From NCBI GenBank assembly GCA_047600765.1, contig JASGKF010000001.1, positions 1,550,001 through 1,614,000 of the forward strand: DNA of 64,000 nucleotides. Direction: 5' to 3'. Position numbers and translations under genes: made by a program. The stretch is from Viridibacterium sp047600765 (GTDB lineage Bacteria; Pseudomonadota; Gammaproteobacteria; Burkholderiales; Rhodocyclaceae). The notes below the pieces were generated by a model, which saw only the letters and a program-made list of their open reading frames with translations, had not been told where the DNA came from and did not search any database. Of this stretch, positions 36,865-46,264 are shown piece by piece (positions within the stretch are counted from its first letter, which is position 1; each line of letters opens with the position of its first letter).

Positions 36865-37836
36865 TCAGCGCGCTGCGCGCCGGCTGGTGCGCGGCTTCAC
36901 TGCCTTGTCCGGCACGTCCGGCGCCAGCCCCTTCTGCGCAAACAGGCGCGTACGCGCCGCCGTGGTGATGGCCACCACGCAGGGGTGGCTGATGCGCCGC
37001 TCCACCGATATCGCGTAGAAGGTCTCCTGCACCGCGTCGCTGCGCCCCAGCACCTTGACGCCGTACTGCTGGCAGATCTCGTCCTCCAGCGCCGTGGTGC
37101 CCATGAAGATGCCCTTGGCCTCACGACCGAAGGCCTTCATCAGCGCGCCATCATCGAACTCCGCCACGATGCGCGGATGCAGGCGCTGCTCGGTCAGCCA
37201 GCGCTGCAGGCGACCACGCAGGGCCGCGTCGTCCCCCATGCTCAGCATGGGCATGTCGTTGAGGCATTGCGGGAAGGGCTGTTTGCAGCGTCGCGCCAGC
37301 GACGGCGCGGCAAAGAAGCTGACGCCCGAACGCCCCAGTTCGTGGCTGTAGGCGCGCACGCCGGAACCCGCCGGCAAGGGCCGGTCGGCAATCACCAGAT
37401 CGAGGTGGTGCAAGGCCAGCTCGGACATCAGACGCTCCAGCTTCCACTCGCGGCAGATCAGGCGCACCGGGTCGGGCATCTGCATCGCCGGCTCCAGCAG
37501 GCGGCAGGCCACGGTCTTGGGCACTGAATCCGCCACGCCGACCTTGAACTCCAGCGGCCGGTCGCGCCGTGCTCCGCTGCGCAGGCTGCTTTCCAGCTCT
37601 TCACCCAGCGTGAAGATTTCGTCGGCGTAGCCCGATACCAGGCGGCCCGTCTCGGTGAGCTGCAGGCGACGTCCGACTTTGCGGAACAGCGGGCTGCCCA
37701 AGCGTTCTTCGAGCAGCTTGATCTGCCCGCTGAGGGTCTGCGGCGTGATGTGCAGCTGCTCACTGGCCTTCTGGATGCTGCCGCTACGCGCCACCGACCA
37801 GAAGTAGTGAAGATGCTTGTAGTTCATTTTTTTCAC
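36865..37836 (-). CDS. nhaR: LysR-family transcriptional regulator NhaR
   Basis: Regulator of 323 aa (320 if the methionine at 37827 is used). The N-terminal helix-turn-helix MNYKHLHYFWSVARSGSIQK then ASEQLHITPQTLSGQIKLLE matches NhaR, the sodium/lithium-responsive activator of the nhaA antiporter in enterics. The rest is a LysR effector domain. No nhaA is near, so target genes may differ. It is divergent from the HPF-like gene, which shares its 93-base upstream region. Confidence 0.87.
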   Translation of the reverse strand: MKKMNYKHLHYFWSVARSGSIQKASEQLHITPQTLSGQIKLLEERLGSPLFRKVGRRLQLTETGRLVSGYADEIFTLGEELESSLRSGARRDRPLEFKVGVADSVPKTVACRLLEPAMQMPDPVRLICREWKLERLMSELALHHLDLVIADRPLPAGSGVRAYSHELGRSGVSFFAAPSLARRCKQPFPQCLNDMPMLSMGDDAALRGRLQRWLTEQRLHPRIVAEFDDGALMKAFGREAKGIFMGTTALEDEICQQYGVKVLGRSDAVQETFYAISVERRISHPCVVAITTAARTRLFAQKGLAPDVPDKAVKPRTSRRAAR

Positions 37837-37929
37837 CTCGAAAAAACCGAACAGTCCGTCAATTTAATTCGATTTTTACTGAGATGTCACGGCGGGTAGG
37901 CTGAGTCCTGTCATTCACAGGAGGTCACC

Positions 37930-38337
37930 ATGCAGATCACCATTCATGCACATAACCTTGCCCTCGACGACAGCATCCGTCCCCGTGTCGAGCGGCGCGC
38001 CCTGTCCGCCCTGTCGCGCCTGGAGACACACATCCGGCGTCTGGCCGTTCATATCGAAGACATCAATGGCCCGCGTGGCGGCGTAGACAAGCGCTGCGTC
38101 GTACAGGTGCAACTGATGGGTACGGCCCCGGTCGTCATCCAGGAAACCGGCAGCGACCTGCCCAGCGTCGTGGACCGCGCCCTGACGCGCGCCGGCCACA
38201 CGGTCGGCCGCAATGTCGAACGCACCCAGAAGGCATCGCGCACCCGGCGCGGCTGGCTGAAAGATCTGGCCACCACCCTGGGCGGCGAACGCCGCAGCGC
38301 GGCCCGTGCGGCCAGCCCTCAAGCCACGCACAACTAA
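37930..38337 (+). CDS. Ribosome hibernation factor-like protein (RaiA/HPF family)
   Basis: Protein of 135 aa. MQITIHAHNLALDDSIRPRV and later VVQVQLMGTAPVVIQETGSD, then DLPSVVDRALTRAGHTVGRN, follow the sigma-54 modulation/RaiA fold. A basic tail (residues 98-135) is added. Such proteins bind the 30S subunit and stop translation in stress; this short branch may have another use. AGGAGG lies ahead of the start. The TerB-like gene follows 25 bases on, likely in the same operon. Confidence 0.8.
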   Translation: MQITIHAHNLALDDSIRPRVERRALSALSRLETHIRRLAVHIEDINGPRGGVDKRCVVQVQLMGTAPVVIQETGSDLPSVVDRALTRAGHTVGRNVERTQKASRTRRGWLKDLATTLGGERRSAARAASPQATHN

Positions 38338-38362
38338 ACCCCCGATACAGGAGGCTCACACC

Positions 38363-38806
38363 ATGATGAAACGCTATCCACAGAACAGTCCGCAAGCCGC
38401 CGCCCGCATCCTCGCCCTCAGCATGCTGGCCGACGGTGAACTCGAACCCAGCGAGCTAACTTCGCTGCGCCTCGGTGCCGCCACTTCAAGGCTGGGCCTG
38501 ACGCGCGATGCCTTCAACGACGTGCTGGAAGACTTCTGCGCCGACCTGATGAGCAACACCTGGATCGACGCCAGCGGCAACTGCGTCGTCACTCCCGTGC
38601 TGATGCGCGAGATCTTCTCGGAGGTTGACGACCCTCACCTGCGCAACGAGATCGCGCGCCTCATCGGCCACGTCATCCGTGCCGACAGCCGCCTGCACTA
38701 CGGCGAGTCGGTCATGCTGCAGACGCTGATCCACAGCTGGCCCTCGCTGGGCGATGAAAGCAAGGCGCCACCCAGACGCCGCCGGGCCGTCGCGATGGCG
38801 GAATAG
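38363..38806 (+). CDS. TerB-like domain protein
   Basis: Small protein of 147 aa. The helical segment ARILALSMLADGELEPSE resembles the metal-binding opening of TerB-like domains, and RLIGHVIRADSRLHYGESV the second half. Function unknown; TerB-like proteins are linked to tellurite resistance and envelope stress. AGGAGG precedes the start, and the upstream gene is the HPF-like factor. The next gene begins on the other strand with the stop codons directly abutting. Confidence 0.65.
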   Translation: MMKRYPQNSPQAAARILALSMLADGELEPSELTSLRLGAATSRLGLTRDAFNDVLEDFCADLMSNTWIDASGNCVVTPVLMREIFSEVDDPHLRNEIARLIGHVIRADSRLHYGESVMLQTLIHSWPSLGDESKAPPRRRRAVAMAE

Positions 38807-39799
38807 TCAGCTGGCGGAGGCTGCCTGGGTACGGCCCGTCACGCGGTCCATCACCCAGGCGGTGCGTACGCCGCAGTCACCGTCAACGACGCACCGCCCG
38901 CGGTCGAGCAGGTGATTCGTGATTTCCTGGATCAAGCCCTGATGCACATGGGGCGGGTTGGCAATGGCGAACTCCTGACGGCCCTGCGCGTTCTCCAGCA
39001 GCAGCGGCGCATCGCTGAACATCGCGAAACGCAGCGTGCCTTCGGTGCCTCGCAGCACGACTTCGTCGAGGTTCTCGGCCGCGGCGAAACACCACTGCCC
39101 GACGCCCTGCAGGCCCGATGCAAAGCGGAAGCTCGCGCTGACCGTGTCTTCGGCCGTGTAGAGGCCGCCCTGATTGCTGACCTCGCCAGTGGCCGAGGCA
39201 ATCGGCCCGAACAGGGCATCGAGAAAATCGAACAGGTGCGGTGCCAGGTCCCAGAAATGTCCGCCGCCGGAGAGCGCCGGGTCGAGACGCCAGACCTGCG
39301 CCGGGTCACGGTCCTGCGCTGACGGCGGACGCAGCATCTGTACGCTGACCAGGCGCACGGCACCGATGGCACCAGCCTCCACCAGCGCCTTGATCTGCTG
39401 GTAACGCGGCATGCAGCGCCTGTAGTACGCGATGAACAAGGGCACGTTGGCCATGCGGCAGGCGTCTGCCATGAGGCGCGATTCGGCATGCGACAAGGCC
39501 ATGGGCTTCTCGACCAGCACGGGCTTGCCAGCGGCGGCGCACTGCAGGACCAGATCCTTGTGCGAAGACGGCGGCGTGGCGATGTAGACGGCATCGACAT
39601 CCGGATCGGCGATCAGCTGCGCCGCGTCGTCGTACCAGCGCGGCACGCCGTGGCGCCGCGCGTAGTCTTCCGCCAGCGCCGCGTTCCGCCGCATCACGGC
39701 AAGCAGCTGTGAGCCCTCGGCCTTCTGGAAGCCCGGACCGCTCTTGACCTCGGTGACCTCACCGCAACCGATGATGCCCCAGCGGATGGTTTGTGCCAT
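38807..39799 (-). CDS. Gfo/Idh/MocA family oxidoreductase
   Basis: NAD(P)-dependent sugar or polyol oxidoreductase of 330 aa. Rossmann opening IRWGIIGCGEVTEVKSG, then VYIATPPSSHKDL, the catalytic-lysine motif VLVEKPMALSHAES and GGHFWDLAPHLFD match the family. Substrate unknown. The start at 39799 is the family-like methionine; the frame is open to 39895. Confidence 0.92.
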   Translation of the reverse strand: MAQTIRWGIIGCGEVTEVKSGPGFQKAEGSQLLAVMRRNAALAEDYARRHGVPRWYDDAAQLIADPDVDAVYIATPPSSHKDLVLQCAAAGKPVLVEKPMALSHAESRLMADACRMANVPLFIAYYRRCMPRYQQIKALVEAGAIGAVRLVSVQMLRPPSAQDRDPAQVWRLDPALSGGGHFWDLAPHLFDFLDALFGPIASATGEVSNQGGLYTAEDTVSASFRFASGLQGVGQWCFAAAENLDEVVLRGTEGTLRFAMFSDAPLLLENAQGRQEFAIANPPHVHQGLIQEITNHLLDRGRCVVDGDCGVRTAWVMDRVTGRTQAASAS

Positions 39800-39884
39800 A
39801 TTGACCTCTCTGGATGTCCGGCAAGGCGCTCGTCCTGCCGGGTAAATGAACCGCTCGCGCCGATATCGGAACAGGAACCCGAAG

Positions 39885-40532
39885 ATGATCCACATCCCCT
39901 TTCCCTCGCTGTCCCTGAATTCCGACGACTTCGCGCCGCGCGATCATTATCACCTGCAGCGCAACTACGTCATTCCCAGCATCCATCAGGACGGCCCGCG
40001 CAGCAGCAATCCGGGCATCAGCATGACGCGCCTCAAGGACATTATCCTGACCACGGTCGAAGAGATGGGGCACGTAAACCTCGTCATCAACGCACATGGC
40101 ATGTGCGACCCGGAAGGTGTGGCGCTGGGTTCGGGCATGAGCAGCGCATCCATCGAGGAGGGCGGCTTCGGTGATCTGGCCGGCCGCATCCGGATGATCT
40201 ACATCTGCGCCTGCGAAGTCGCACAGACTCCGGAAGGGGTGACTTTCTGCTACGACCTCGCCCGCCTGACACAGGCGCCGGTCATCGCTTCGGAGGTGCC
40301 GCAAACCTCGGGCTGGGGCGATCTGGAATTCGAATGGAGCTGGGCCATGGCACGCATGCCCAACGACGTGATCGACGAGTTCGAGGGGACGACCTGGATG
40401 TTCCAGCCCGACGGCACGCGCAGCCGCTTCACGCATACGGCCGAGGCCTCGACTTCCGGCATGCCGTATTCCGGCTGCGGCAGCGACTTCGGCGCCGCCG
40501 TCGGCCCGCTGCCGGGCCGTGCAGACCGCTGA
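39885..40532 (+). CDS. Protein of unknown function, possibly caspase-like fold (DUF4347-like)
   Basis: Protein of 215 aa with no signal peptide. The middle reads VNLVINAHGMCDPEGVALG, then IRMIYICACEVAQTPEGVTF and LTQAPVIASEVPQT. A His-Gly after one strand and a Cys after the next, followed by GVTF-LA and an ASE strand, is the pattern of DUF4347 and clan CD (caspase-like) domains. The match is by pattern only. If right, His 71 region and the CAC cysteine would form the catalytic dyad. The downstream tail holds Trp-rich motifs I do not know. It is divergent from the oxidoreductase and convergent with a PstS-like gene. Confidence 0.6.
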   Translation: MIHIPFPSLSLNSDDFAPRDHYHLQRNYVIPSIHQDGPRSSNPGISMTRLKDIILTTVEEMGHVNLVINAHGMCDPEGVALGSGMSSASIEEGGFGDLAGRIRMIYICACEVAQTPEGVTFCYDLARLTQAPVIASEVPQTSGWGDLEFEWSWAMARMPNDVIDEFEGTTWMFQPDGTRSRFTHTAEASTSGMPYSGCGSDFGAAVGPLPGRADR

Positions 40533-40552
40533 CAGGGCGGTGCGCCCACGCC

Positions 40553-41605
40553 TCAGTAGTTGACCTGCCAGCTCAGCGAGTTGCCCCGGCTATCCACCGG
40601 CTTGGCCATCTCGCGCTGCACGCGGGCCTGCGTGCTCTCGGGCAGCGGAATCCAGTGCAGCTTCGATGCCGTCTCGTCACCCTTCATGAAGGCATAGGTG
40701 AACATCGACAGCACGGCGCTGGACTGATCGGCACGGTTGACCTTCTTGCGCATGACAATGAAGGTGCCGCCGGTGATCGGCCAGGCACTGACGGACGCCG
40801 CGTTGGTGAGCATTTCTTCAAACGCTCCGCGCGAAGACCAGGCGCTGCCTTGCAGGGCGGCCCTGAAGCTGGCTGCACCGGGCACCGGGTACTGACCCTT
40901 CTGATTGGCGACGCGGGCGTAGTTGAGGCGCGCCTCTTCGACCTGACCATATTCGGCGTAACCGATGGCGCCGGGTGTGCTGCGCACGGCGGCAATCATA
41001 CTGCCCGTGCCTTTCACCAGCGTAGTGGTCTCAGGCCACTGGAGCTTGAAGTCATTGCCCATGCCACTCGCCCAGCTCTCGCTGACCTGCTTGAGGTAGT
41101 GGCTGAGCACGTAAGTGGAACCCGAGCCGTCCTCGCGACCAATCACCTTGATGGGCGTTGCGGGCAGGCTCAAGCCGGGGTTGAGGGCGGTGATCTCGGA
41201 CGCATTCCACTGACGGATGCGACCACTCAGGATGTCGGCCAGCACGGCACCGGTCAGGCGCAGTTGTCCGCGCGCCACGCTGCCGAGATTGATGATGGGT
41301 ACGACGCCCGAGATGGCGACCGGGAAGTTCACAAGACCATCCTTGGCCAGCGCTTCGGAGGACAGCGCCACGTCGGAAGCACCGAAGTCGCTCTTGCCTT
41401 CGCGGATGGCTTTGAGGCCGCCAGAAGAGCCGATGGCCGAGTAGCTCAGCTTGTGGCCGGAAACGGCAGCCCATTGCTCGGCCCAGGCGTTGTAGAGCGG
41501 CGCAGCGGCAGTGGAACCGGCACCTTGCAGTTCCAGTGCGGAAAGGGGGAAAGCGGGGAGGAGTACGGCGAGCGAAACCAGAAACAGACGTTTGGAAGAC
41601 TTCAT
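40553..41605 (-). CDS. PstS-family phosphate-binding protein
   Basis: Exported solute-binding protein of 350 aa. Signal peptide ends PLSA-LEL, then the PstS opening LQGAGSTAAAPLYNAW, IGSSGGLKAIREGKSDFGAS and GREDGSGSTYVLSHYLKQ. The anion-binding Ser/Arg/Asp residues look kept. No pstCAB or phoU adjoins it, so it may be a phosphate sensor or use remote Pst genes. The start at 41605 gives the signal peptide. Confidence 0.85.
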   Translation of the reverse strand: MKSSKRLFLVSLAVLLPAFPLSALELQGAGSTAAAPLYNAWAEQWAAVSGHKLSYSAIGSSGGLKAIREGKSDFGASDVALSSEALAKDGLVNFPVAISGVVPIINLGSVARGQLRLTGAVLADILSGRIRQWNASEITALNPGLSLPATPIKVIGREDGSGSTYVLSHYLKQVSESWASGMGNDFKLQWPETTTLVKGTGSMIAAVRSTPGAIGYAEYGQVEEARLNYARVANQKGQYPVPGAASFRAALQGSAWSSRGAFEEMLTNAASVSAWPITGGTFIVMRKKVNRADQSSAVLSMFTYAFMKGDETASKLHWIPLPESTQARVQREMAKPVDSRGNSLSWQVNY

Positions 41606-41750
41606 GACCTGCGGGGGAAGGGAACGAAACGGAGGGCGCGCACTGTACCGCAATCGTCACATCCCGGTATCCGCCAGGCCGATGGCCGGCCAGCCCGCCG
41701 AAGATCCAACCGACTTGCGCCCGGCAGGAGGAGCCGGAAGGCAAATGGGC

Positions 41751-41756
41751 TAAGAT
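41751..41756 (+). promoter_or_regulatory. Possible -10 box of leaderless gmhB
   Basis: TAAGAT, six bases before the gmhB ATG. If used, transcription would start at the ATG. AGGAGGAG also occurs at 41727-41734 but is too far for an SD. Confidence 0.35.
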
Positions 41757-41762
41757 TGGCGC

Positions 41763-42317
41763 ATGAAGCTCATCATCCTCGACCGCGACGGCGTCATCAA
41801 CGAAGACTCCGCCCAGTTCATCAAGTCGCCTGAAGAATGGCGCCCCATTCCCGGCAGTCTGGAAGCGATAGCCCGCCTCGATCAGGCCGGTTACCGCATC
41901 GTGGTGGCGACCAACCAGAGTGGCGTCGGCCGTGGCCTGTTCGACATGGACACGCTCAACGCCATCAACGACAAGATGGTGCGTGCGGTCGCGCAGGCTG
42001 GCGGCCGCATCGACGCCATCTTCTTCTGCCCGCACCCGGCCGACTCGACCTGCGACTGCCGCAAGCCCAAGCCCGGCATGTTCCTGCAGATTGCGGAGCG
42101 CTTCGGCGTCGAGCTGAACGGCATGCCCACCGTGGGTGACAGCCTGCGTGACCTGCAGGCCGGCACGACGACGGGCTGCACCCCCTACCTGGTCCTCACC
42201 GGCAAAGGCACCAAGACGGCTGTCGATCCGGAACTCCCGGCAGGCACCAAGGTCTTTCCCGATCTCGCCAGAGTCGTCGACCACCTGCTCGCACGCAAGC
42301 CCGCCATTCCCAGCTGA
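41763..42317 (+). CDS. gmhB: D-glycero-beta-D-manno-heptose 1,7-bisphosphate 7-phosphatase
   Basis: HAD-family phosphatase of 184 aa in the ADP-heptose pathway for lipopolysaccharide inner core. Nucleophile motif LDRDGVINED, VVATNQSGVGRG, the zinc site CPHPADSTCDCRKPKPGM and VGDSLRDLQAG match GmhB well. It heads a tight run gmhB-plsC-ygjP-gloA with gaps of 11-15 bases. It supplies heptose for the transferases at 52-62 kb. Confidence 0.95.
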   Translation: MKLIILDRDGVINEDSAQFIKSPEEWRPIPGSLEAIARLDQAGYRIVVATNQSGVGRGLFDMDTLNAINDKMVRAVAQAGGRIDAIFFCPHPADSTCDCRKPKPGMFLQIAERFGVELNGMPTVGDSLRDLQAGTTTGCTPYLVLTGKGTKTAVDPELPAGTKVFPDLARVVDHLLARKPAIPS

Positions 42318-42329
42318 TATTCCTTTCGC

Positions 42330-43085
42330 ATGTTCAACCTGATCCGCTCCACCCTGTTCATGATCCTGCTGACCCCCTTTACCATCGTGTACGGGGTCTT
42401 CGCGATGTTCACCTTCCCGCTGCCGGCGCACACGCGCTATCAGATCATCACCACCTGGTCGTCCATCGCCATGTGGCTGATCCACAACGTGCTGGGCATC
42501 CGTCATCGCGTCATCGGGCAGGAGAATCTGCCCGCCGCCCCCGCCGTCATCCTCTGCAAGCACCAGTCAGCCTGGGAAACGATCTCGCTGCAAACCATCT
42601 TTCCGCCCGTCGCCTTCGTGCTCAAGCGCGAGCTGTTGCGCATTCCCTTCTTCGGCTGGGGCCTCGCCCAGATGCCCATCATTTCCATCGACCGCAGCGC
42701 CGGCAAGGACGCGCTCAAGCAGGTTGTCGACCAGGGGCGTGATCGCATCAACGAAGGCTTCTGGGTCGTCGTCTTCCCCGAAGGCACGCGTGCACCGATC
42801 GGTGCGGCCAAGCGCTACAAGATCGGCGGCGCAACGCTGGCGACCGAGACGGGTTCGCTGGTGGTGCCGGTTGCCCATAACGCTGGCGAGTTCTGGCGCC
42901 GCAATGCCTTCATCAAGCGCCCCGGCGACGTCGTCGTGAGCATCGGCCCCGCCATCAGCACGGCCGGTCGCAGCGCGGAAGAAGTGAACGCGCAGACTGA
43001 AGCCTGGATCGAAGGCGAAATGCGTCGCCTGTTCCCGCATCACTACACCGGCACCCCGGCCGCTGCGGTGACTGCCGAGGCCTGA
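42330..43085 (+). CDS. plsC: 1-acyl-sn-glycerol-3-phosphate acyltransferase
   Basis: Membrane-bound acyltransferase of 251 aa making phosphatidic acid. N-terminal membrane helix (about 5-28), catalytic block LCKHQSAWETI (HxxxxE in place of the usual HxxxxD), FPEGTRAPIG and VVPVAHNAGEFW. Second gene of the gmhB run. Confident by motif order. Confidence 0.93.
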   Translation: MFNLIRSTLFMILLTPFTIVYGVFAMFTFPLPAHTRYQIITTWSSIAMWLIHNVLGIRHRVIGQENLPAAPAVILCKHQSAWETISLQTIFPPVAFVLKRELLRIPFFGWGLAQMPIISIDRSAGKDALKQVVDQGRDRINEGFWVVVFPEGTRAPIGAAKRYKIGGATLATETGSLVVPVAHNAGEFWRRNAFIKRPGDVVVSIGPAISTAGRSAEEVNAQTEAWIEGEMRRLFPHHYTGTPAAAVTAEA

Positions 43086-43096
43086 ACGCCAGACCC

Positions 43097-43828
43097 ATGA
43101 GTGCAGGGCAGACGCGCCAGATCGTCCTCAACGGGCGTCTTGTCGACTACGTCCTGCACCGTCGTGCCCGCCGCACGCTGGGCATGACCATCGACGACCG
43201 CGGCATCACGGTCAGCATCCCGACGCGCGTCAGCATCGCCGAGACCGAGCGCTTCCTGCACGAACGCGGCGACTGGGTCGTCGAGAAACTCGCGGAATGG
43301 GCGGCACGACCGAAACCCGCGAGCTTCGAAGTGACCGATGGCGCGCACTTCCCCATGCTGGGCCAGACCTGCACCCTGCATCTGTCGCACGGCGCACCGC
43401 ATGCCGAATGGGTACAGGGTGTCGGCCAGCGCGCAGTGCATCTGCGCATCCGCCCCAAGGAAGCTCCGCGTCGCGCCCTGCTGCGTGCGGTGCAGAACTA
43501 CGCGCTGGGTTACTTCGGTGGGCGCATCGAGGAGTACGGCTGGATGCTGCAACAACACGCACCGGGTCTCAAGCTGCCCGCACTCTCGCTCACCAATGCC
43601 CGCACACGCTGGGGCAGCTGCTCGAAAATCAGCGGCATCCGCCTCAACTGGCGCCTCATCCACCTGCCCAATGCGCAGGTCGATTACGTTGTCGCCCACG
43701 AGCTCGCGCACCTCATCGAGATGAACCACTCGCGCCGCTTCTGGGACGTTGTCGAACTGCTGTACCCTGATCACCACCAAGCACAGGCCGCACTGCGCGA
43801 CGCGCACAAGATCATTCCGGCCTGGTAA
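43097..43828 (+). CDS. YgjP-like zinc metallopeptidase (DUF45)
   Basis: Cytoplasmic protein of 243 aa. The family site YVVAHELAHLIEMNHSRRFW holds HELAH plus a third histidine, and TRWGSCS lies before it, as in YgjP/DUF45 proteins (M48-like fold). Substrate unknown. It is third in the gmhB run, 11 bases after plsC. Confidence 0.9.
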   Translation: MSAGQTRQIVLNGRLVDYVLHRRARRTLGMTIDDRGITVSIPTRVSIAETERFLHERGDWVVEKLAEWAARPKPASFEVTDGAHFPMLGQTCTLHLSHGAPHAEWVQGVGQRAVHLRIRPKEAPRRALLRAVQNYALGYFGGRIEEYGWMLQQHAPGLKLPALSLTNARTRWGSCSKISGIRLNWRLIHLPNAQVDYVVAHELAHLIEMNHSRRFWDVVELLYPDHHQAQAALRDAHKIIPAW

Positions 43829-43843
43829 CCAAGGAAAACTCCC

Positions 43844-44227
<384 letters not shown>

Positions 44228-44709
44228 GCTTTCCAGTCGGCAGAGGCTGGCAAGACGCCGGTCCGCCGGGCTGAGCCGAGCAGTCCGTTCGCCACAACGT
44301 GTACGACATGCAAGGCCGCTATTACGACAAGCAATACCGTTCGTCGGGAGACAACGACATACCGTCGACATGTGCGCAGCGGAGTCGGCTTTCTTCTGCA
44401 ACGCGGCAATTCGCAGAATATGCGTCCCGTGCGCAGCACACCACTTCAGTGAAAATCATTTGTCATTTTCGGAAGGTGTCAATGTGCCTTGCAGCACACG
44501 CCATCCATCGACCGCGTGATACGAATATCCGCAAGCACCATCTCATTGACATGCGCCGCAGCTAGGATTGCCGCTCGGCTAGGCCGTGGGAACCGCTCAA
44601 CAAAAACGGCAAGGTCGTCAAATTCGCCGCATGTCTTGCTGGCGGATGCATACGGGGGTAGGCGCGCGCTGACGCGCCTGACATTCGTTCATCGATTTTC
44701 AGAGAGGGA
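44228..44709. other. 482-base non-coding stretch before the GH88/105-like gene
   Basis: No credible gene is seen; the only open frame (44299-44565) has no family look, no RBS and ordinary shadow composition. The stretch is AT-richer than its flanks, holds an inverted repeat at 44451-44470 and an isolated TTGACA at 44547-44552, and likely carries the promoter and controls of the downstream glycosidase. Confidence 0.5.
44451..44470. promoter_or_regulatory. Operator-like inverted repeat upstream of the glycosidase
   Basis: GAAAAT (44451-44456) and ATTTTC (44465-44470) around 8 bases. It resembles the repeat before the arabinanase gene (TGAAA, spacer, TTTCG in both), though spacers differ by two bases. 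Confidence 0.3.
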
Positions 44710-46170
44710 ATGATGTTCAAACGCTACAGCTTTGCCATCCATAAAGCAGTGCTTGCCATGACAAGCGCTGGTCTGCTCCTGGCTGCCGTCGGCGCACAGG
44801 CCGGTCCGCTCGCCAGCGGGACGGTCGGTGTCAAGACGGCCAACTACATGATGAACACGTGGCCGAACGTTGACGACTACAGCTGCGGCAACAAGTGCTT
44901 CAGCCTGCAGTACGCCACCGTGCCGGCAACGGCGAACCCGAAGTTCTGGGAATACACCAACGGTGTGCCCCTGCTTGGCGTCTGGAAGCTCTATGAGCGC
45001 ACGGGCAACATGGCCTACTTCAACTACGTGAAGAAGTACGTCGACACCTACGTCGACGCGAACGGCGTCATCAACTACGGCACGGTCAATCCGGTCACGG
45101 GCGTCGCTGGCAAGAATGATCCGACCATCCAGGACGTGATCCAGCCGTCGCAACTGCTGTTCGGTCTGTATGAAAAGACCAAGGACACGCGTTACCTGAA
45201 CGCCATGATCGCCACGCGCAAAGTCGTCGACACGATCAAGAAGAACTCGGCTGGCGCCTTCTGGCACAAGCCGCAGTACGCCAACCAGCAGTGGCTGGAC
45301 GGCATCTACATGACGCAGCCGTTCCTCGTCCGCTACGCACGTCAATATGGCGACAAGGTGCTGCCGGGCGATGCCGCAACCGCGTACAACATCGCAACGA
45401 ACCAGATCAAGCTGGCGCACGAGCACACCTTCAACGCCGGCAAGCTGCTGCACTACCACGGCTGGAACGGTGCTGAAGACGGCATCTGGCTCGGTCTGGA
45501 CGGTGTGAAGGGCAAGACCTCTCCGCTGCCGACGGTGCAGGTGTCGCAGATCCTGTGGAGCCGCTCGATCGCCTGGTACTTCATCGGCATCGTCGACACC
45601 CTGGAATACCTGCCGAAGAACCACCCGGACTACAAGAAGCTGTACACCCTGCTGTCCTACATCGCTGACGGTCTGACGCGTCAACAAGACTCCAGCGGCC
45701 TGTGGTGGCAAGTGATCGACGTGCGCAACAACAAGCTGCCGGCTAACGGCGGCTACCCGGGTGAGAACATCGCAGCACAGCCGAACTTCCTGGAAACCTC
45801 GGCCAGCGCTTACTTCGCTTACGGCTTCGCCAAGGCAGCACGCCTGGGCCTGCTGGATGACGGCGCCAAGGCTGTGGCCAAGAAGGCCTGGGCAGGCGTG
45901 AAGTCGCGCATCGCCATTGATGGCAACAACATCACCATCAAGGGCACGGTCGTCGGCATGAGCCTCGGTGGCACGTTCAACGCCTACACCAACGTCGACT
46001 CCCGTACCGACCTGAGCACCGGCCCGCTGCCCGCTCCGGCTGACCAATGCACGGCCATCCCGCCGCGCGGCACGTCGGCTCCGCTGGTGTGCAAGTTCGT
46101 GTTCGTGCGCGAAAACGTGCCGCAAGGCATCGGTGCCGTGCTGTACGCAGCCAGCGAACTGGAGTTCTAA
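44710..46170 (+). CDS. Secreted GH88/GH105-like unsaturated-uronyl hydrolase
   Basis: Exported protein of 486 aa. Signal peptide ends AQA-GPL. An (alpha/alpha) barrel pattern follows: tgN-x-y segments such as GVWKLYERTGNMAYFNYVKK, DVIQPSQLLFGLYEKTKDTR, WLDGIYMTQPFLVRYARQYG with the catalytic Asp region, LLHYHGWNG, SRSIAWYFIGIVDTLEYLP and TSASAYFAYGFAKAARLG. This is the order of YteR-type unsaturated rhamnogalacturonyl hydrolases, which finish pectin breakdown. No lyase or transporter adjoins. GAGAGGG precedes the start. Confidence 0.82.
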   Translation: MMFKRYSFAIHKAVLAMTSAGLLLAAVGAQAGPLASGTVGVKTANYMMNTWPNVDDYSCGNKCFSLQYATVPATANPKFWEYTNGVPLLGVWKLYERTGNMAYFNYVKKYVDTYVDANGVINYGTVNPVTGVAGKNDPTIQDVIQPSQLLFGLYEKTKDTRYLNAMIATRKVVDTIKKNSAGAFWHKPQYANQQWLDGIYMTQPFLVRYARQYGDKVLPGDAATAYNIATNQIKLAHEHTFNAGKLLHYHGWNGAEDGIWLGLDGVKGKTSPLPTVQVSQILWSRSIAWYFIGIVDTLEYLPKNHPDYKKLYTLLSYIADGLTRQQDSSGLWWQVIDVRNNKLPANGGYPGENIAAQPNFLETSASAYFAYGFAKAARLGLLDDGAKAVAKKAWAGVKSRIAIDGNNITIKGTVVGMSLGGTFNAYTNVDSRTDLSTGPLPAPADQCTAIPPRGTSAPLVCKFVFVRENVPQGIGAVLYAASELEF

Positions 46171-46216
46171 GCTGTGTCGTTGTGACTGCGCTGCGGCGCA
46201 GTCACTCGCTACAGAC

Positions 46217-46248
46217 AAAAGAAAAGCCCCTCACGGGGCTTTTCTTTT
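46217..46248. terminator. Bidirectional terminator
   Basis: AAAAGAAAAGCCCC (46217-46230), loop TCAC, GGGGCTTTTCTTTT (46235-46248). Serves the glycosidase gene and, on the minus strand, the response-regulator gene. Confidence 0.93.
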
Positions 46249-46264
46249 TGGTGCGGCCCATGGG

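Noticed and set aside
44299..44565. Possible 88-aa gene before the GH88/105-like gene
   Set aside because: No RBS, no recognisable sequence, no hydrophobic or domain pattern.
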